DNA of 64,000 bases from positions 62,001-126,000 of the forward strand of contig JADCRB010000074.1 in assembly GCA_021464245.1 (NCBI GenBank), read 5' to 3'. Under the pieces are notes generated by a model. That model saw only the letters and a program-made list of their open reading frames with translations. It searched no databases and was not told where the DNA came from. The position numbers were made by a program, and so were the translations under genes. Position 1 is the stretch's first letter. Each line of letters begins with the position of its first letter. Below, piece by piece: positions 46,417-58,599 of the stretch. The stretch is from Carallia brachiata. Its lineage: Eukaryota; Streptophyta; Magnoliopsida; Malpighiales; Rhizophoraceae.

Positions 46417-47048
46417 TAGAGGTGCCAAAATAAGTTATCAGGTTGAGTTTGAGTTGGGTCATTTTATATTCATATCACTTCAATTGGATTATTTATAGAT
46501 CAAATTATCTTCGTATTATTTTGAATTGAATCACTTCGGATTCGAGTCGGGTTCAGATCAGTTCACGTGTTGGTCACATTATTCAAATGATAACGTGACA
46601 TTTTTTATTAAAAATTTTGAAAATTTCAAAAATTTTGAAAATTTTAAAAATTTTGTTAAAAATTCTTAAAAATTAAAAAAAGTTATAAGATCAAAAATAA
46701 TTTAAGAAATTTATTTTATAACATTCTAAAAACTCAAAATAAAATTTAAAACTGTATAAAAAATTTCAAAATATTCTAAAAAAATTTATAATTATAATGT
46801 ATATTAAAAATATTAGAATCTATATTTTTTTTATAATACAAAATATACTAAATTCTTCTTATGTTATTTTTTTGTTCCCTTAAGGAAAAAAGTTTGTGTC
46901 AGACGGGTCATTTGGGTCGGATTCGGGTCTGATCTAAGATTTTCGGGTCATTTCAAATTAAACCATTCTTTAAATTATGTTCGAATCGTATTTTATCTGG
47001 ACGAATTTGGGTCAACCAATCAGATCGAGTTAAATTTTGACACCTCTA
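46417..47048. mobile_element. TIR element, GAGGTGTCAAAA family (copy 2)
   Basis: 632 bp, inverted relative to 34,739-35,382. Ends TAGAGGTGCCAAAA and TTTTGACACCTCTA. The AT-rich centre and GGGTCGGATTCGGGT blocks are shared with copy 1. The target duplication is unclear. Confidence 0.65.
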
Positions 47049-47560
47049 ACAACAACGAAGCAATCTATGCAAAAAAATTTACATGTTTATGAAAAAGCAA
47101 CACAGTAAGGGATGTTATTTAGTCACCAAGATATATGTTCCTGATCAAAACATTATATTCCAATCAAATTTGGGAGGGCAACCAAATATTCTTAACTACA
47201 CCATCAACTTCCAGCCAGTTCCTTTATTGAGAGAGTAAATTTTTCATAAGTAATACTATGTGACATCTGACAATATATTTATTTTTATTTTTTAATAAAT
47301 TTTTATTATTTATGGAATTATATTATTTTATAATTATTTTAAATCCAGTAAAATTACTAAAATTTTTTTATTTTTGATTTCAAACTAACAAGATGAAATA
47401 ATTTAGTCCACTAAACAGCAAGACTCTAAAAGTATAAAATTTTCATAAATTTTTCTCCTTTTCTTCCGGGAATTCAAACAGCAAACGAAAATTATAATTT
47501 CCAGTTGGATTGAAAAAAGAGAAAAAAAAAAAAAAAAAAGAAAGAAGAGAAAGTGAAAAC

Positions 47561-47778
47561 CTTGAGAGAGGAGGCGATTAACGGCCTCGTTAGGGTCCAT
47601 GTCACATTCCTTAAGCAAGGCGTAGATCTCAGCATCCAAGCAACTGACAATCTCCTTCAAACTCTGAACAATCTTCCTTGACTCCGTCGGGATTCCCCGA
47701 TATTCAACTACTACCCCTGCCTCCACCGCCGTAATTTTCACCAACTTTGTTGCCGCCGCCTCCTCTTCTCCCACTCAT
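47561..47778 (-). pseudogene. GIP1-like (GBF-interacting protein N-terminal domain) orphan first exon
   Basis: ATG at 47,778 starts MSGRRGGGNKVGENYGGGG, the Gly-rich start typical of plant GIP1-like proteins. That frame stops at a TGA after about 23 codons. The neighbouring frame continues with GIPTESRKIVQSLKEIV, EIYALLKECDMDPNEAV and NRLLSQ, the DUF1296/GIP1_N domain, and ends at a good donor (CAAG|gttttc). No downstream exon (DPFHEVK...) is seen within 1.3 kb. This is a frameshifted, orphaned first exon. GIP1 helps bZIP G-box factors bind DNA. Confidence 0.75.
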
Positions 47779-47952
47779 TCTGCCTCCCGCTTCTGGACCT
47801 TTAGATCTGAGAAGAAACAACGCTGTCTTATTTACTTTACTTTGATAGCCGCACGACGGAGAAAGAAGAAAGACGAAGGAGACTTTTAATGGATGAGAGT
47901 GAGGGAGAGAGAAGCAGGCCTATGGTATTTACTATGAAAAAAAGTTGATATT

Positions 47953-48123
47953 CCGGTGAATTTGTCTCAAGTTTTATTTTAAATAAAACTGTAATTGATA
48001 TTTTTAAAATAGAAACTGATATTTGAAATATAAAAATAATAAGTATTTTAAAAATATCAGTTTATATTTAAAAAATATCAGTTATAATTTTAATCGGGAC
48101 AAAATTCAAAATAAATTTACCAG
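47953..48123. mobile_element. Short MITE (copy 2)
   Basis: About 171 bp with imperfect inverted ends (CCGGTGAATTTGTCTCAAG / AAATTTACCAG) and internal AAAATATCAGTT units. It is related to 18,414-18,588. Confidence 0.5.
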
Positions 48124-49602
48124 AGATAGTATGTTTGCTCATTTACTATTTAGGTTTCTGATTTTTCAGTTTATACATGAGGGCATTTACGTCAAATAGA
48201 GGTAAATATCTTTAAAAATTTTTTAAGAAACTTTATGGAAATTTTTAATTTTTAAGATAAAATTTTAGGGTAACTTTAAAGCTACATAAATTTTAGTTTT
48301 AAAAAATAAAAGTAAAATTATAAAAAATTTCTTACCATATCAGTAAAAAAATTAATTCTTGAAGAATGTGAAAAAAAACTTTTGTACTATATATCACTAC
48401 TGATTGACGTCTTCTTATAAATTGTCTTTTTTTTTAGTAAAAATGATCTATTATTATAAAAAAGAAGTTAATAAGTGAGAGAACTACAGATCGAACCTAA
48501 TATCTTTCAATTGAAAATCTCAACTGCTAACCATTTAACTTAAAGTGAGTTATCAAATTCTGTCTATTTTGGCTATGATCTGTTAGTTTTGGTTTTCTTG
48601 GTGCTTTCTAATAATAAGTTGTAAGTGTTTTGTAATTAAGGTATAATTTAGTATGTCAGATGTGAAAATTCTGGTTCAGTCTTTCTTGTTCTGCAATTAG
48701 TGGATCAATCTTTGCACCAATCTCCGCAACGTCCATGTCCAATTTTGCAAGAATAGAATAACCTCCACAAACTTGTTTCTATTTTGCAGCACTTTGGCCC
48801 GCAATTTCGCTTCTCAATAGCATTTGTTCCTTAGCAATAATCTTCTGGCACAAAACTGAAGACTAGGAAAATACTCAATATGACTCTTGGGATCAACCCA
48901 ATGAGAGGTTTAATGAACAAGAAGGCAAAGAAAAAGAAAATTTAAATGGATTATAATAAGCACTTGATCCATATAAAATCAGTTAAAGTTGTAAAATCAA
49001 ATCACCCCAAAGGCAACACATTTGGGTTGAGCTGCAAATTTGCATTCGTTGCAGTTGTAAACTGGAAATTCCCTGTTCCTTAGGACAAGCGCTGTAGAAA
49101 TCTTAAAATTCTGAGATTTTTTTAATTGAGCGTTAAACTTTTTTAAGTTTTTAAACTAATTCCAAATCTGTAATTTTCATTCAATATAAATCCTTTTTTC
49201 AAAGTGGAATTGGTCAAACAACTCAAATCGTTATATATGTATTTGACTAAACGGAAACAAAATAAAAAACGCCCAAACATTAGCCCTAAAATATATTCAT
49301 ATTCATATCTTGTAAATTTTATCTCATTTCTCTTACATATAAAAGGCAAAAACTTTGATTATTTTCTGAATCTGCGTGCAAAAAAATGTAAAATTTTTTG
49401 CATTTTCTATGCAAAAGAAAGGATAAAAAAAAAATAGCGAACTATGTACGTAGAAGTATTTCTGTCTTCCTACCGCGCATTTGAGTATTTTTATATTGGC
49501 TCCATTGCTGTCAATTTATCTAACTAATAATTTGATCAATTCCTTTCCGGAAATAGACTTACATTAAATGAAAATTAAAGGTTCAAGGCTCCTATGGAAA
49601 CT
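48124..49602. other. Intergenic DNA, no gene seen
   Basis: AT-rich. Frames of 60-80 codons at 49,143-49,437 lie on both strands over the same bases and are A/T-biased; I regard them as chance. Confidence 0.5.
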
Positions 49603-49610
49603 CAAAAGAG

Positions 49611-50286
49611 CATAGTTTTAAAAACCGGACCGGTTATTGAACCGGTAAGAAGACTGGGTTAGTGGTTTAGCGGTCTAACCGGAAAACCGGCGGTTAAACC
49701 GGCGGGTCAATTCTGATTTGATAAAATAATAATTAATACTTATAATTTTTCATTTTTTAATAACAAATAATGAGTATAATTATAAAAAATAGAATATGAG
49801 TCTATTGAAATTTAAAATAAAATTAAAATACAAAATATTTATAATACTTTTCTAATTAAATAAATTAAATAAAATATAAATATCAAAAATAAAATATTAT
49901 AGAACTATTAATCGAATATTCATATCTAAAAATAAATATTATAGAGTCAATATATAATTCAAAAATATTACATTTTTCATTAATATAAATAAGTATCATT
50001 TATTCTCATTTTTAATCCAAAAAAATAAATAAAACGACGTCGTTTTGATCAAGATAACATAGTTACCGGTTCACCGGTCCGACCGGCTGGTTCACCGGTT
50101 TTGGAGTTACTGGTTTTTCGGTCCGACCGGCCGGTTCACCGGTTTTCCGGTCCGACCGGCCGGTTCACCGGTTTTCGGGCGGTTCATTTCTTATTCCGGT
50201 TTTATCATAGAATCGGACCGGTCCGACCTCCGGTTCACCGATTTTCCGGTCCGATCGACCGGTCCGGTCTGGTTTTTAAAACTATG
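49611..50286. mobile_element. hAT-like non-autonomous element with perfect 8-bp TSD (copy 2)
   Basis: 676 bp. The terminal repeats start CATAGTTTTAAAAACCGG and the other end is its complement with one change. Flanked by CAAAAGAG at 49,603-49,610 and 50,287-50,294. The 8-bp TSD is the hAT size. Subterminal CCGGTTCACCGGTT/GGTCCGACCGG repeats are dense, especially on the right. No transposase. Confidence 0.85.
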
Positions 50287-50294
50287 CAAAAGAG

Positions 50295-51612
50295 TCTAGT
50301 ACCCAATTGAAAATTTTTTTAAAAGTTTACGACTTCTAGAAGATTATCCCCGTTCCTCTTTTCTTCACAGTCGTGACACCAAAATGATACATTAGCGTTT
50401 GCTCTGTCCTCCTCGAGACGAGAACAGAACAAAATTAATTAATGATATACGACATTCGTGCTTTATTGTTTGAAGAGACAATGGATAACCATGAAAATGA
50501 ATGTTAAATTGACACACTATAGGCTGAAAGTATGCTCTCATTTGAAGATACTTATGACATGTTATTTAACAAGTACTTAAAAGGATAGTTACTTAAGCCA
50601 CTTAAAATGACAGCTACTTAATAGTATTCAACATAAAAAGTGTAGCCCAGTTGTCTTGCTGAATTGTTTTTTTTTTTTTTTTGAAAAAAATGCCTATGTT
50701 TTTTTATTTATTAAAAAAAAAGAAAAAGAAACGCATGAACACATGCCCAACATGTGTTGTTTACTAATAACCTTTTGTTTTCCCTCATATCAACAAAATA
50801 CAAGGTAGTAGTACTTCTTTGAATTATCTGATAATTTTTTCAGACTGGCAGGTTTAATTTGTCTCTGACCTAAAAAAATGTCAAATTATGATTGGTGACA
50901 ATCATTATCAAAAGACTTGGCATTTACAAGGGACTGCATTATTTATTTGCTGAATGTTCCACGTTACTCTCCTATGATGTCATTCAAGGAAAGCAATATA
51001 AATTTTGTTAAACATTGCATGGCTATTCCAATAATTTAACTAAGGGCAATTTGCTTTACGATAAAAAGTTTCAAATAGTAACTTTTTAAAAATAATTTTA
51101 AGTGAATAATTGATAAGATAACATAAGATAACCCTATAGTTGTAGCACAGTTATATCTTGTCTTCACCAGCCGATATTTCTGTAAATATTTAACCAACAA
51201 TTATCAATATAATATTAACAAATAATACTAAAGTAATAATGCGATATCTCATTTAGTAATATCATTGATGGGAGAAACACTCATCATCGGGAAAAATTTC
51301 GAGCAGCCATCGTTTATATCATTTTTGTTTTTGGATCCATACGCTTATTTTCTTTTCCTATATTATGAAATCTATTAGACCATAAATTATTAAGTAAAAT
51401 TATTTATTTTTTATTTTTTAATTCATAAGCCTCATACTTATATTTTTTTAAAAAAAATCTTAAATTATCGTAATTATAAATTTAAATTTTTAATTACTAT
51501 AATATTATGGGATCAATTTTATAAGATACTTTTTGGATTTTTAAAACATGTCTTTTCCAATGCATACCTTTACCCTACGAGCAATTGTTATGCCCACCAA
51601 TTACGCCATTTC
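50295..51612. other. Intergenic DNA, no gene seen
   Basis: AT-rich, with T- and A-runs. Its last part (51,540-51,612) matches the PGG-gene upstream region at 39,700-39,790. Confidence 0.5.
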
Positions 51613-51618
51613 TAGGCC

Positions 51619-52904
51619 CCTCAACTAGAATACATGGACAAATCTGATTTGCAGTCGGTCCTTGTCGGACACTCGTCCGCATCCGATACGGACACGAAAC
51701 ATTCACCGTAAGAACATGCCAAAATGCGTTCTTAAAAAATAAAAAAATTAGCTACATCAAACAGACAACTAAAAGTTAAAAAGAATAGAATTAAAAAAAA
51801 AAAATAAATTCTGGCCTGTCCGCCATCTCTCACATGACTTTATAGGCGATCATTTGTTTTAAAAAAAAAATTGTCGAATGCCTTGGGAGGGGAGGGAGGA
51901 AGATTTAAGAGAATTTTTTTTTTTTTTTAATATTCCATACTCTAGTGTATTTATATACATTATGAGTTTATTTTTTTAATTTTCTTAAAAAAATTAAATT
52001 CAACTAAAAGTTTATATTACCCTTTGGAATGTATATTATATTTTCAATATATATATAAAATTGTTGTGTCGTCCTATGTCTGCCTCCATTTTTGCAGCTC
52101 GTCCGATACCGACACCGTTGTCCTAGCTGTTGGCATCGCTGCACCGGTTGTCAGCACTACCGTACTAGCAGCTAGCAACCCCAACGGATCAAGATGTGCT
52201 AAGGCAAAAACCAACCTTGCCTCCCATGCCGATGCCTCTGATGGAGCCGTTGCCTGCGTTGCCGGTGCTCCCTACGTCCACTCAAGTCCTCGCCGCTAGC
52301 CAAGCTGTCTCCAGTTATGCATCCGTTGCTGTCGTCTGGCTTGCTGATGCCTTTGCAGGTGCTGCCTCCAACCCCGTCACGTTTGCCACCATCGTCATGT
52401 CCCCGCCCCCACTGTCGCTGCAGTCGTTGGACTTGATGGAGATGGCTACCTTTGGTTTAATTTTGATGGGATTTGTACTGTTTGGATGGATATTGCTTGA
52501 GTGTGTTTGGTCGTCGTTTTTGTATTAGGTGCACTAATGTATTTAGTTTTTGTTGTGTTATTCTGTTGGTTTAAACTATAAAAATTGTTGTCAGGCATAC
52601 CCAATTAATTTTTATCGTAGGTCTGTTAAGGTGCAGTTTATGCTAATATATGCAATTTTATTCGAACGAAATGAATTCATCTGAAACTACAGTATCAAGT
52701 AAGTCATATCTTAATTTAGATTTGTTTCCTCCTTAAAAAAATTTGTCTTACTCGACTTTGGGTTTAGTTAACTTATAGTCCTTATGAATTCATCAATTGT
52801 AAACCAATTTAGCCGTCTATTTCTCTGATTTCGTGTAAGGTTTTCTGACGTCCTCACAATGGTCCTACTATAAAATCGCGTTATATTAATATAACGGCTT
52901 CTTT
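51619..52904. mobile_element. 1.29 kb insertion in the PGG upstream region
   Basis: The paralogous sequence at 39,780-39,800 runs uninterrupted. Here the same flanks are separated by 1.29 kb bounded by TAGGCC (51,613-51,618 and 52,905-52,910). No clear inverted ends. It contains a GC-rich coding remnant (52,080-52,500). Confidence 0.5.
52085..52528 (+). pseudogene. Pro/Leu-rich repeat protein remnant
   Basis: One frame reads TLPPMPMPLMEPLPALPVLP, a period typical of plant secreted Pro-rich (PELPK-like) proteins. Upstream in this frame, Pro/Leu codons continue but are broken by TAGs. Downstream, the pattern moves to another frame (MHPLLSSGLLMPLQVLPPTP). The longest open frame is 110 codons (52,196-52,528). 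GC content is far above the surroundings. Probably a captured or decayed gene piece; the family is a guess. Confidence 0.35.
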
Positions 52905-55002
52905 TAGGCCTAAAAGCGGTACAACCTTATCAATTAAAGGCAAAGCAAATGGCTTTATTTTGTCTTTTGTTATAACTTTTAAAAAAAATCTCATAGATTT
53001 AATTAAAGTCAATAACAGCTGGCATTTATAAAGCCCATAAAAAGAATCAGAAACATTGCGATGACTATGTGCTTCCACCTTACGAAATGTTTGGGTTTTG
53101 CGGTTTTTCTTTCTTTTCTATTTTGTGGTCTACAACCCTCCCGACATCAATGCCTTTATTTGAGGGAGTAGAAGTTGCTAAGTGAACTCAAATTTAGATT
53201 AATATAAAGAGGGATATATTAAATTATTATTTAATTTACCACATCAGATGGTAAAGGACATTTCCTTAAGAGAAAGATATTTTGATGCTGTCATACTCTC
53301 AACGAACTTGAAATCCCTTGTCCAATTGTATTATAACCGCACTCCTTTAGATTAGCTTTATATCTTTAAAATTTTATTATTAAAGAGTGCTCCTAATAAA
53401 GATATCCAATTTTATTTTACAAGAAAGAATTTTCTCTTGTTTCGAATTTTTTGCACAATTGGTTGAAATAATTTTTTTCAATTTTTTTTCACTCTACGTT
53501 TAAATTTTAGAGATTATGTTGTTTTGTTTTTGGCCTTTTGGCTTTCCTTTTAACCAAAAAAAAAAAAAAAACAAAAACAAAGAGAGAGAGAGAAGATACT
53601 CTTCTTAATACTTAGACTAAGTGTTCTTAATTTTTTTTTTAGTGATTAAAATTTTAACCCTTATTTTGTTTGCATATAAAATTAGTGCATATTTTATGGC
53701 CACCCTTCATCATAATCTGGTCTTATATGGTCTCATCATAACTCATAGGTTAGGGTATATGGTAAAGCAGTCAGATCATAGGATACCCTGTATTTCCTAT
53801 AATTTTTCTATTATGCTTTCTTCAAACTGTTGACACAATTGAATAATGTGGATTAAGTAAAATGTGCAAATCTTAAAAAAATAAAAAAATAGAAAATAAA
53901 AAGATGAAAAAACATATAAGGAATTCATTTATTTTTTTGATCTTATCTTTGGAAGATCATTATTTATCAACTTAAATTTTAATGACTTTCCCTAAGTTAA
54001 CATCTTTTTTTTTTATTAATATCTAGTTTATGTCGTTTCAAATTTTAGAGTTAATGACTAAAAACTTTGACGGCAAAAGTGGTAGTGGACATATTTTGAC
54101 CCATCTTTATCTAAAAATAAAATTACTCTAGATGAATTTAGATTAACATCAGAGGTTAATTTCCACTAAAAATATCGCATAGACATAAAAAATAACAAAA
54201 TTCATTGAATTCAAAAGATATGTAGGAAAAATAATTAGTCTCAAACATTTGCTATATTATTCCCCACAAGTTTCTGTAAACCTTCTCAATGCTATTAAGT
54301 ACATTCAACCTCATAAAGAGTTTCAAGAGTAATTTGAAATGAAAAATGCTGCTTCCAAAATATTGTAAAAAAATCTTCAGAGGAAAGCAAAAATTTCTTT
54401 TCAGTAGCAACGATAGAAAATAGAAATAAGAAAATTATGATTTTCAAAGAACAAAACATAAAAAGGTTCACTGTATAACTTAACTTTAAAATGTATTTAT
54501 TTAACGGTATACATTACTTTAATTCAATTTTGATCATACTAAAAAATTCTACTAAATATTTTCTAACATAAAATTCATGTTAGAGGCATGATCCAAGAAG
54601 TGGATTAGCCATTGAGCATCACCTCCTTCCTACTTTACTTATTAGAGGCACGTGAAACGTTTTGGAAGTGAACAAGTTCTCGCCAACCTATCACCATTTT
54701 GTACTTATAAAAAAAAAAAACCTATCACCATTTTGTTTTGTCTACATATGGCCAAAAGCTGAACTATACGATTCAAAAGTATTTGCACCAGCAAGCTGTA
54801 TTTTATTTTAAGAAGAAAGACAAAAAAGAAAGACTTCGTGCTCCTCTTTAATAAAAAATGACTTCGTATACTACCAACACAAATAGTAAATCTTGTTATA
54901 TATATATATATTTATCAATTCAATCACTTTCCCAAATTATATTAAAAAAAAATGAAAATCACTTTCCCAAATCGGTGAACTGAGATAAATTGGCCAAAGA
55001 AG
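52905..55002 (+). promoter_or_regulatory. Upstream region of the truncated ankyrin-PGG copy
   Basis: Parallels 39,800-41,318 with several matching blocks (e.g. around 53,040-53,100 and 53,717-53,880). A TA-run lies near 54,898-54,911. No separate gene. Confidence 0.45.
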
Positions 55003-55635
55003 ATGGGTATGCGAAACTATTTTTTCTTTTTCCTTTTTTTCCTCTCTTCTTGTATGCATTTGTACATGTCAATCTTGCTTCTGCTTAAGTTAATAGCATT
55101 TTTTCTTGCATACATGATCTATAAATATGCGCGCAGGATCGGAGGTGGACGTGACGAAGGACTTCATGTACTACTTACCATTGTACAAGGATGTAATAAA
55201 AGGAGACTGGAAGAATACAAAGAACGCTTTTGACAAGGACCCAACTGCAAAAACTGCCGGCATAACTTCCTACAGGGATACTCAACTTCACCTTGCGGTC
55301 AGGACAGGTGCGTCCGTACAATACATTAGGAACTTGGTGGACATGATGTCCGAATCTGAAATCTGAAATCTTGGACGGGAACACTGACACGGCTCTCCAT
55401 TGCGCGGCTATCGTGGGTTACACGGAAGCTGCCAAGATCTTAGTGGAGAGGAATCCTAGATTGACTCAATTCCCAGGGTTGAACGACAGGACCCCAGTTT
55501 ATTGGGCCGCTAAGTATGCGCACAAGGATACTCTTTGGTTTCTTCTCTCGGCCACGCGCCGTCACGATCCAACTCCCCTCACCGGTCAAAGCGGTGTCGC
55601 GCTTCTCAATTCCATCATTGCTGCAGAGTTCTATG
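55003..55635 (+). pseudogene. Ankyrin-PGG gene, 5' fragment with frameshift
   Basis: Exon 1 (55,003-55,006) and exon 2 (55,137-55,635) are conserved, with TKDFMYYLPLYKDVIKGDW and the ankyrin units. Exon 2 is 499 nt instead of 498: a one-base insertion near 55,358-55,366, in a repeated TCTGAAA, gives a stop right after MMSESEI. Exons 3-5 are not in the window; an LTR retrotransposon begins 1.4 kb downstream in intron 2. So the copy was already shifted or has been split by the insertion. Confidence 0.85.
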
Positions 55636-55647
55636 GTTAGTACATAG

Positions 55648-55648
<1 letters not shown>

Positions 55649-55704
<56 letters not shown>
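55649..55704 (+). repeat. (CT)28 microsatellite
   Basis: 56 bases of unbroken CT, 13 bases after the exon 2 donor of the PGG fragment. Confidence 0.95.
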
Positions 55705-55705
<1 letters not shown>

Positions 55706-57022
55706 GCTTTTTCGCAAATATTCATCTTTTGAATTTTGAGTAATATTATATGTCTTTAAATAATAAATAATAATAAATAATTATATATTTTAATTTAATA
55801 ATATTTAATAATTAATTTTTTAAAATATAACTCGATACCTATACCAAAAGGTAATAAGTTTTTTTTTATTTTTTTAAAAAATTATAACTCTTCGATTTAA
55901 AAGAGTATTTCTCTATAACATAAAGTTTAAAAATTATATCAGAATCGCTATGAGAAAAATTTTTCTTAAAAAAATGTTTTTTTTAAATAGTACAACAAAT
56001 AATACTTTAACGATGCGTATACCTTTTAATACAAATTTCAAAATAAAAAAATTTATTATATTTTATTCTTTTATTGTATTTGGTGCACCTATCATTCTCT
56101 TTTTTATTTTATAAATTTAATTATTTAATAATAATTCATATAACTTTATTGTTACTTTAAAACTTATTAAATTTTATTCTATTAAGCGAATGGGTCATTG
56201 TGGAAAGTGAAAAGAGATACAGATTTAAAAAAAAAAAATTACCAACAAAAATATTTTTTGGTGAATCAAGATTGAATCACTTACTTCCATAATAAAGCGA
56301 ACCAGGTTGAATGACTTGACTTCGATAATAAAGATACGTTTTTGTTTAGATGAATTATTTTATTTATTGAGAACAGAAAAATACACCAGGCTTTTAAGTT
56401 ATGGGTACGAATTTAGGACAAATAAAATAGACAAGTAACTTGTTTTATGACTGTATATTGACATTTTATAAGAAAATACAAATTTTAAATTAGATATATT
56501 ATAAATTTTAAAAATTTTCTTCGTATTAGATGTTATAAGTAAGTAGCCCGTCCAGTCCGGTCTCCCTCAACAAGACAAGACATGGAACTAGATCGGCATT
56601 CAACTCAATCGAAAGACAAAGAGGACCCTAACTTTCTATATACGCTACGGCAAATAGGGGTTATTGCAACGACTTATGTAAGTCCTAGAACTCAGCATAA
56701 ATCAACATACACCAATAAAATAAAACAGTTTCTAGTGGATACGGTATTAGTTAAAACTTATATTTTTATTCAGTAGATCTTAACTTCTAATCTAAAAAAG
56801 AAGTGTGACATTTATGAAAATAAAAAGGAATTATTTTTATTATATCTTTCATAACCAATAGACTTCCTAATAGAAGACAAAAAAAAAAAAATCAAGCAAA
56901 GAGGGAGACTTTAAGAGTTGCAAACCTTTAGAATCCATTTCATCATTTGCTTTCTTTTTTCAAAAGGAAAAAGATAGGTAGTCATAAAATTTAGCTTAAT
57001 TTATTCAAAATATTGTAACTAT
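55705..57022. other. Remnant of PGG intron 2
   Basis: Non-coding. Blocks at 56,350-56,400 and 56,530-56,930 match intron 2 of the other copies (26,395-26,600 and 42,600-42,985), including an empty site for the MITE. A short AT-rich insertion separates the blocks. Confidence 0.55.
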
Positions 57023-58441
57023 TGATAGGCTCAATATTTACATAAGTTTATGCATAATTTATATATATATTTGGATAATTTAACTATGTAAATATTGTAA
57101 ATTGTGGTAAATTCTACTTCGGTTGCTTGTTTGATACTTTGTAGGACAATTGGACATAACCGAAGTAATTGACGCTTGGAAAAAGGAACCTATCAGGTTT
57201 GAAGGAGTAGAAACAAGCCAAGCACCAAAGAACCGAACCAAAAGTTTGGTTGGAAAGCTAATATGTGGTCAGTTCGGGTAGAATTTCACAGCTTTGCACT
57301 GCTCGGTATTTCAGCCATAACTTCCTCTACACAACTCGGAATTGGATGATTCTTAAGCCGAATCGAAGCTAAGAGATAAAGCTACAACTTTTCTGTTTTG
57401 ACAAACTTCGGATTCTCGTGGAAGGGGTCGAAATTTGGGTCCGAAATACAGGGTCAAAACTGTCCAGAAAATTTATAAATCCTTTTCCGACTCGAATTTG
57501 GACTCTTTAGGGCTTATTTGAGGGGACTATAAATACGAAAGTTACAGCAGAGTTAGAGGACTTTTGGAGGCTATTCTTGTAGACACAAGATAGAGAAAAA
57601 GCGTAGAGAGCGAAGAGGAGAAGAGCATAAGGGAGGAACGCGAAGACATCGAAACGAGTTTTTCGATTCCTTTTCTTTCCCTTCTTTTTCTTTTGAACTT
57701 AATGATGTTGGATATTTGTTTATCTTTGGTTTTTAGCATGAGTAGCTAGAACCCTAAACTAGGGCGAAAGGGATGTAGCCTAGTTTAGGGTTGGATTATT
57801 ATTTTGTGGATGTTTAGATGTTCTTTTGATTTTATTGCAATTATCAGTTGAGAACTCGATTTGATTTATCTATTTTGTTCTTAAATATTTTGTGCCTGGC
57901 CATCATGAAAGTAGTCATAGGATTTGTGTTGAGATCGACAGATGAGATACAATCGTGCACTAAATAGATAAACATATGAACTTTGAGTCAGACATGAGAT
58001 AAGTTTATATGATGTCATTATAAATTCTCTGTTCTTAATGGGTTTAATCTACTTTGTGTGAGTTCGAGAGAAGATCATAAATAGATTGAATACGGTTAGG
58101 GTTGCTTGACAAAGAACACTAACTAAAGAAGAGGAATTGACATTCAAATCATTAATCCACAAAATTCATGTAATTCAGCCCATTCTAGGTGAAAACCCAT
58201 AGCCCTGGTACCCTCTATCTTGTTTAGTTTTAATTAATTTGCCTCTGATTTTCCATTAGTTAAATTGTTTAATTTTTGTTTAATAATTCTGCTTCTCATT
58301 AATTTTCTCAACATAAAACCTTAGTTTGAATAACTTAAATCATAATTAATTCTTTGTTCCCTTGGGTTCGACACCTGGAGTATTCACCAGGATTTTATTA
58401 CTACGATCGGCCCTGTACGCTTGCAGGATTTTACCCGGTCA
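57023..58441 (+). repeat. 5' LTR
   Basis: 1,419 bp from TGATAGGCTCAATATTTAC to CCGGTCA. TATAAATA at 57,528-57,535 is a candidate promoter TATA box for the element's transcript. Confidence 0.85.
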
Positions 58442-58447
58442 AGTTTT

Positions 58448-58465
58448 TGGCGCCGTTGCCGGGGA
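58448..58465 (+). other. Primer-binding site
   Basis: TGGCGCCGTTGCCGGGG, six bases after the LTR. This is the primer-binding site typical of Athila/Tat-type plant Ty3 elements. Confidence 0.85.
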
Positions 58466-58599
58466 ACGGAGCATTAATTGTGATTTTTTTATTTTATTTT
58501 ATTTTATTTTATTTTTTAAGATTTAGTTTAGTTGTTTTATTTATTTATTTTAAGTTTTAGTTTACTTCTTTATTTCTTTTTCACGATTGCAGGTAGTTT

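Noticed and set aside
46409..47056. Target duplication for the second GAGGTGTCAAAA element
   Set aside because: Flanking 8-mers agree at 5 of 8 only; a shared AAGCAAT is not at the right boundary.
49143..49437. Overlapping 68- and 77-codon frames
   Set aside because: Opposite strands of the same AT-rich DNA; Lys/Phe/Tyr composition as expected by chance.
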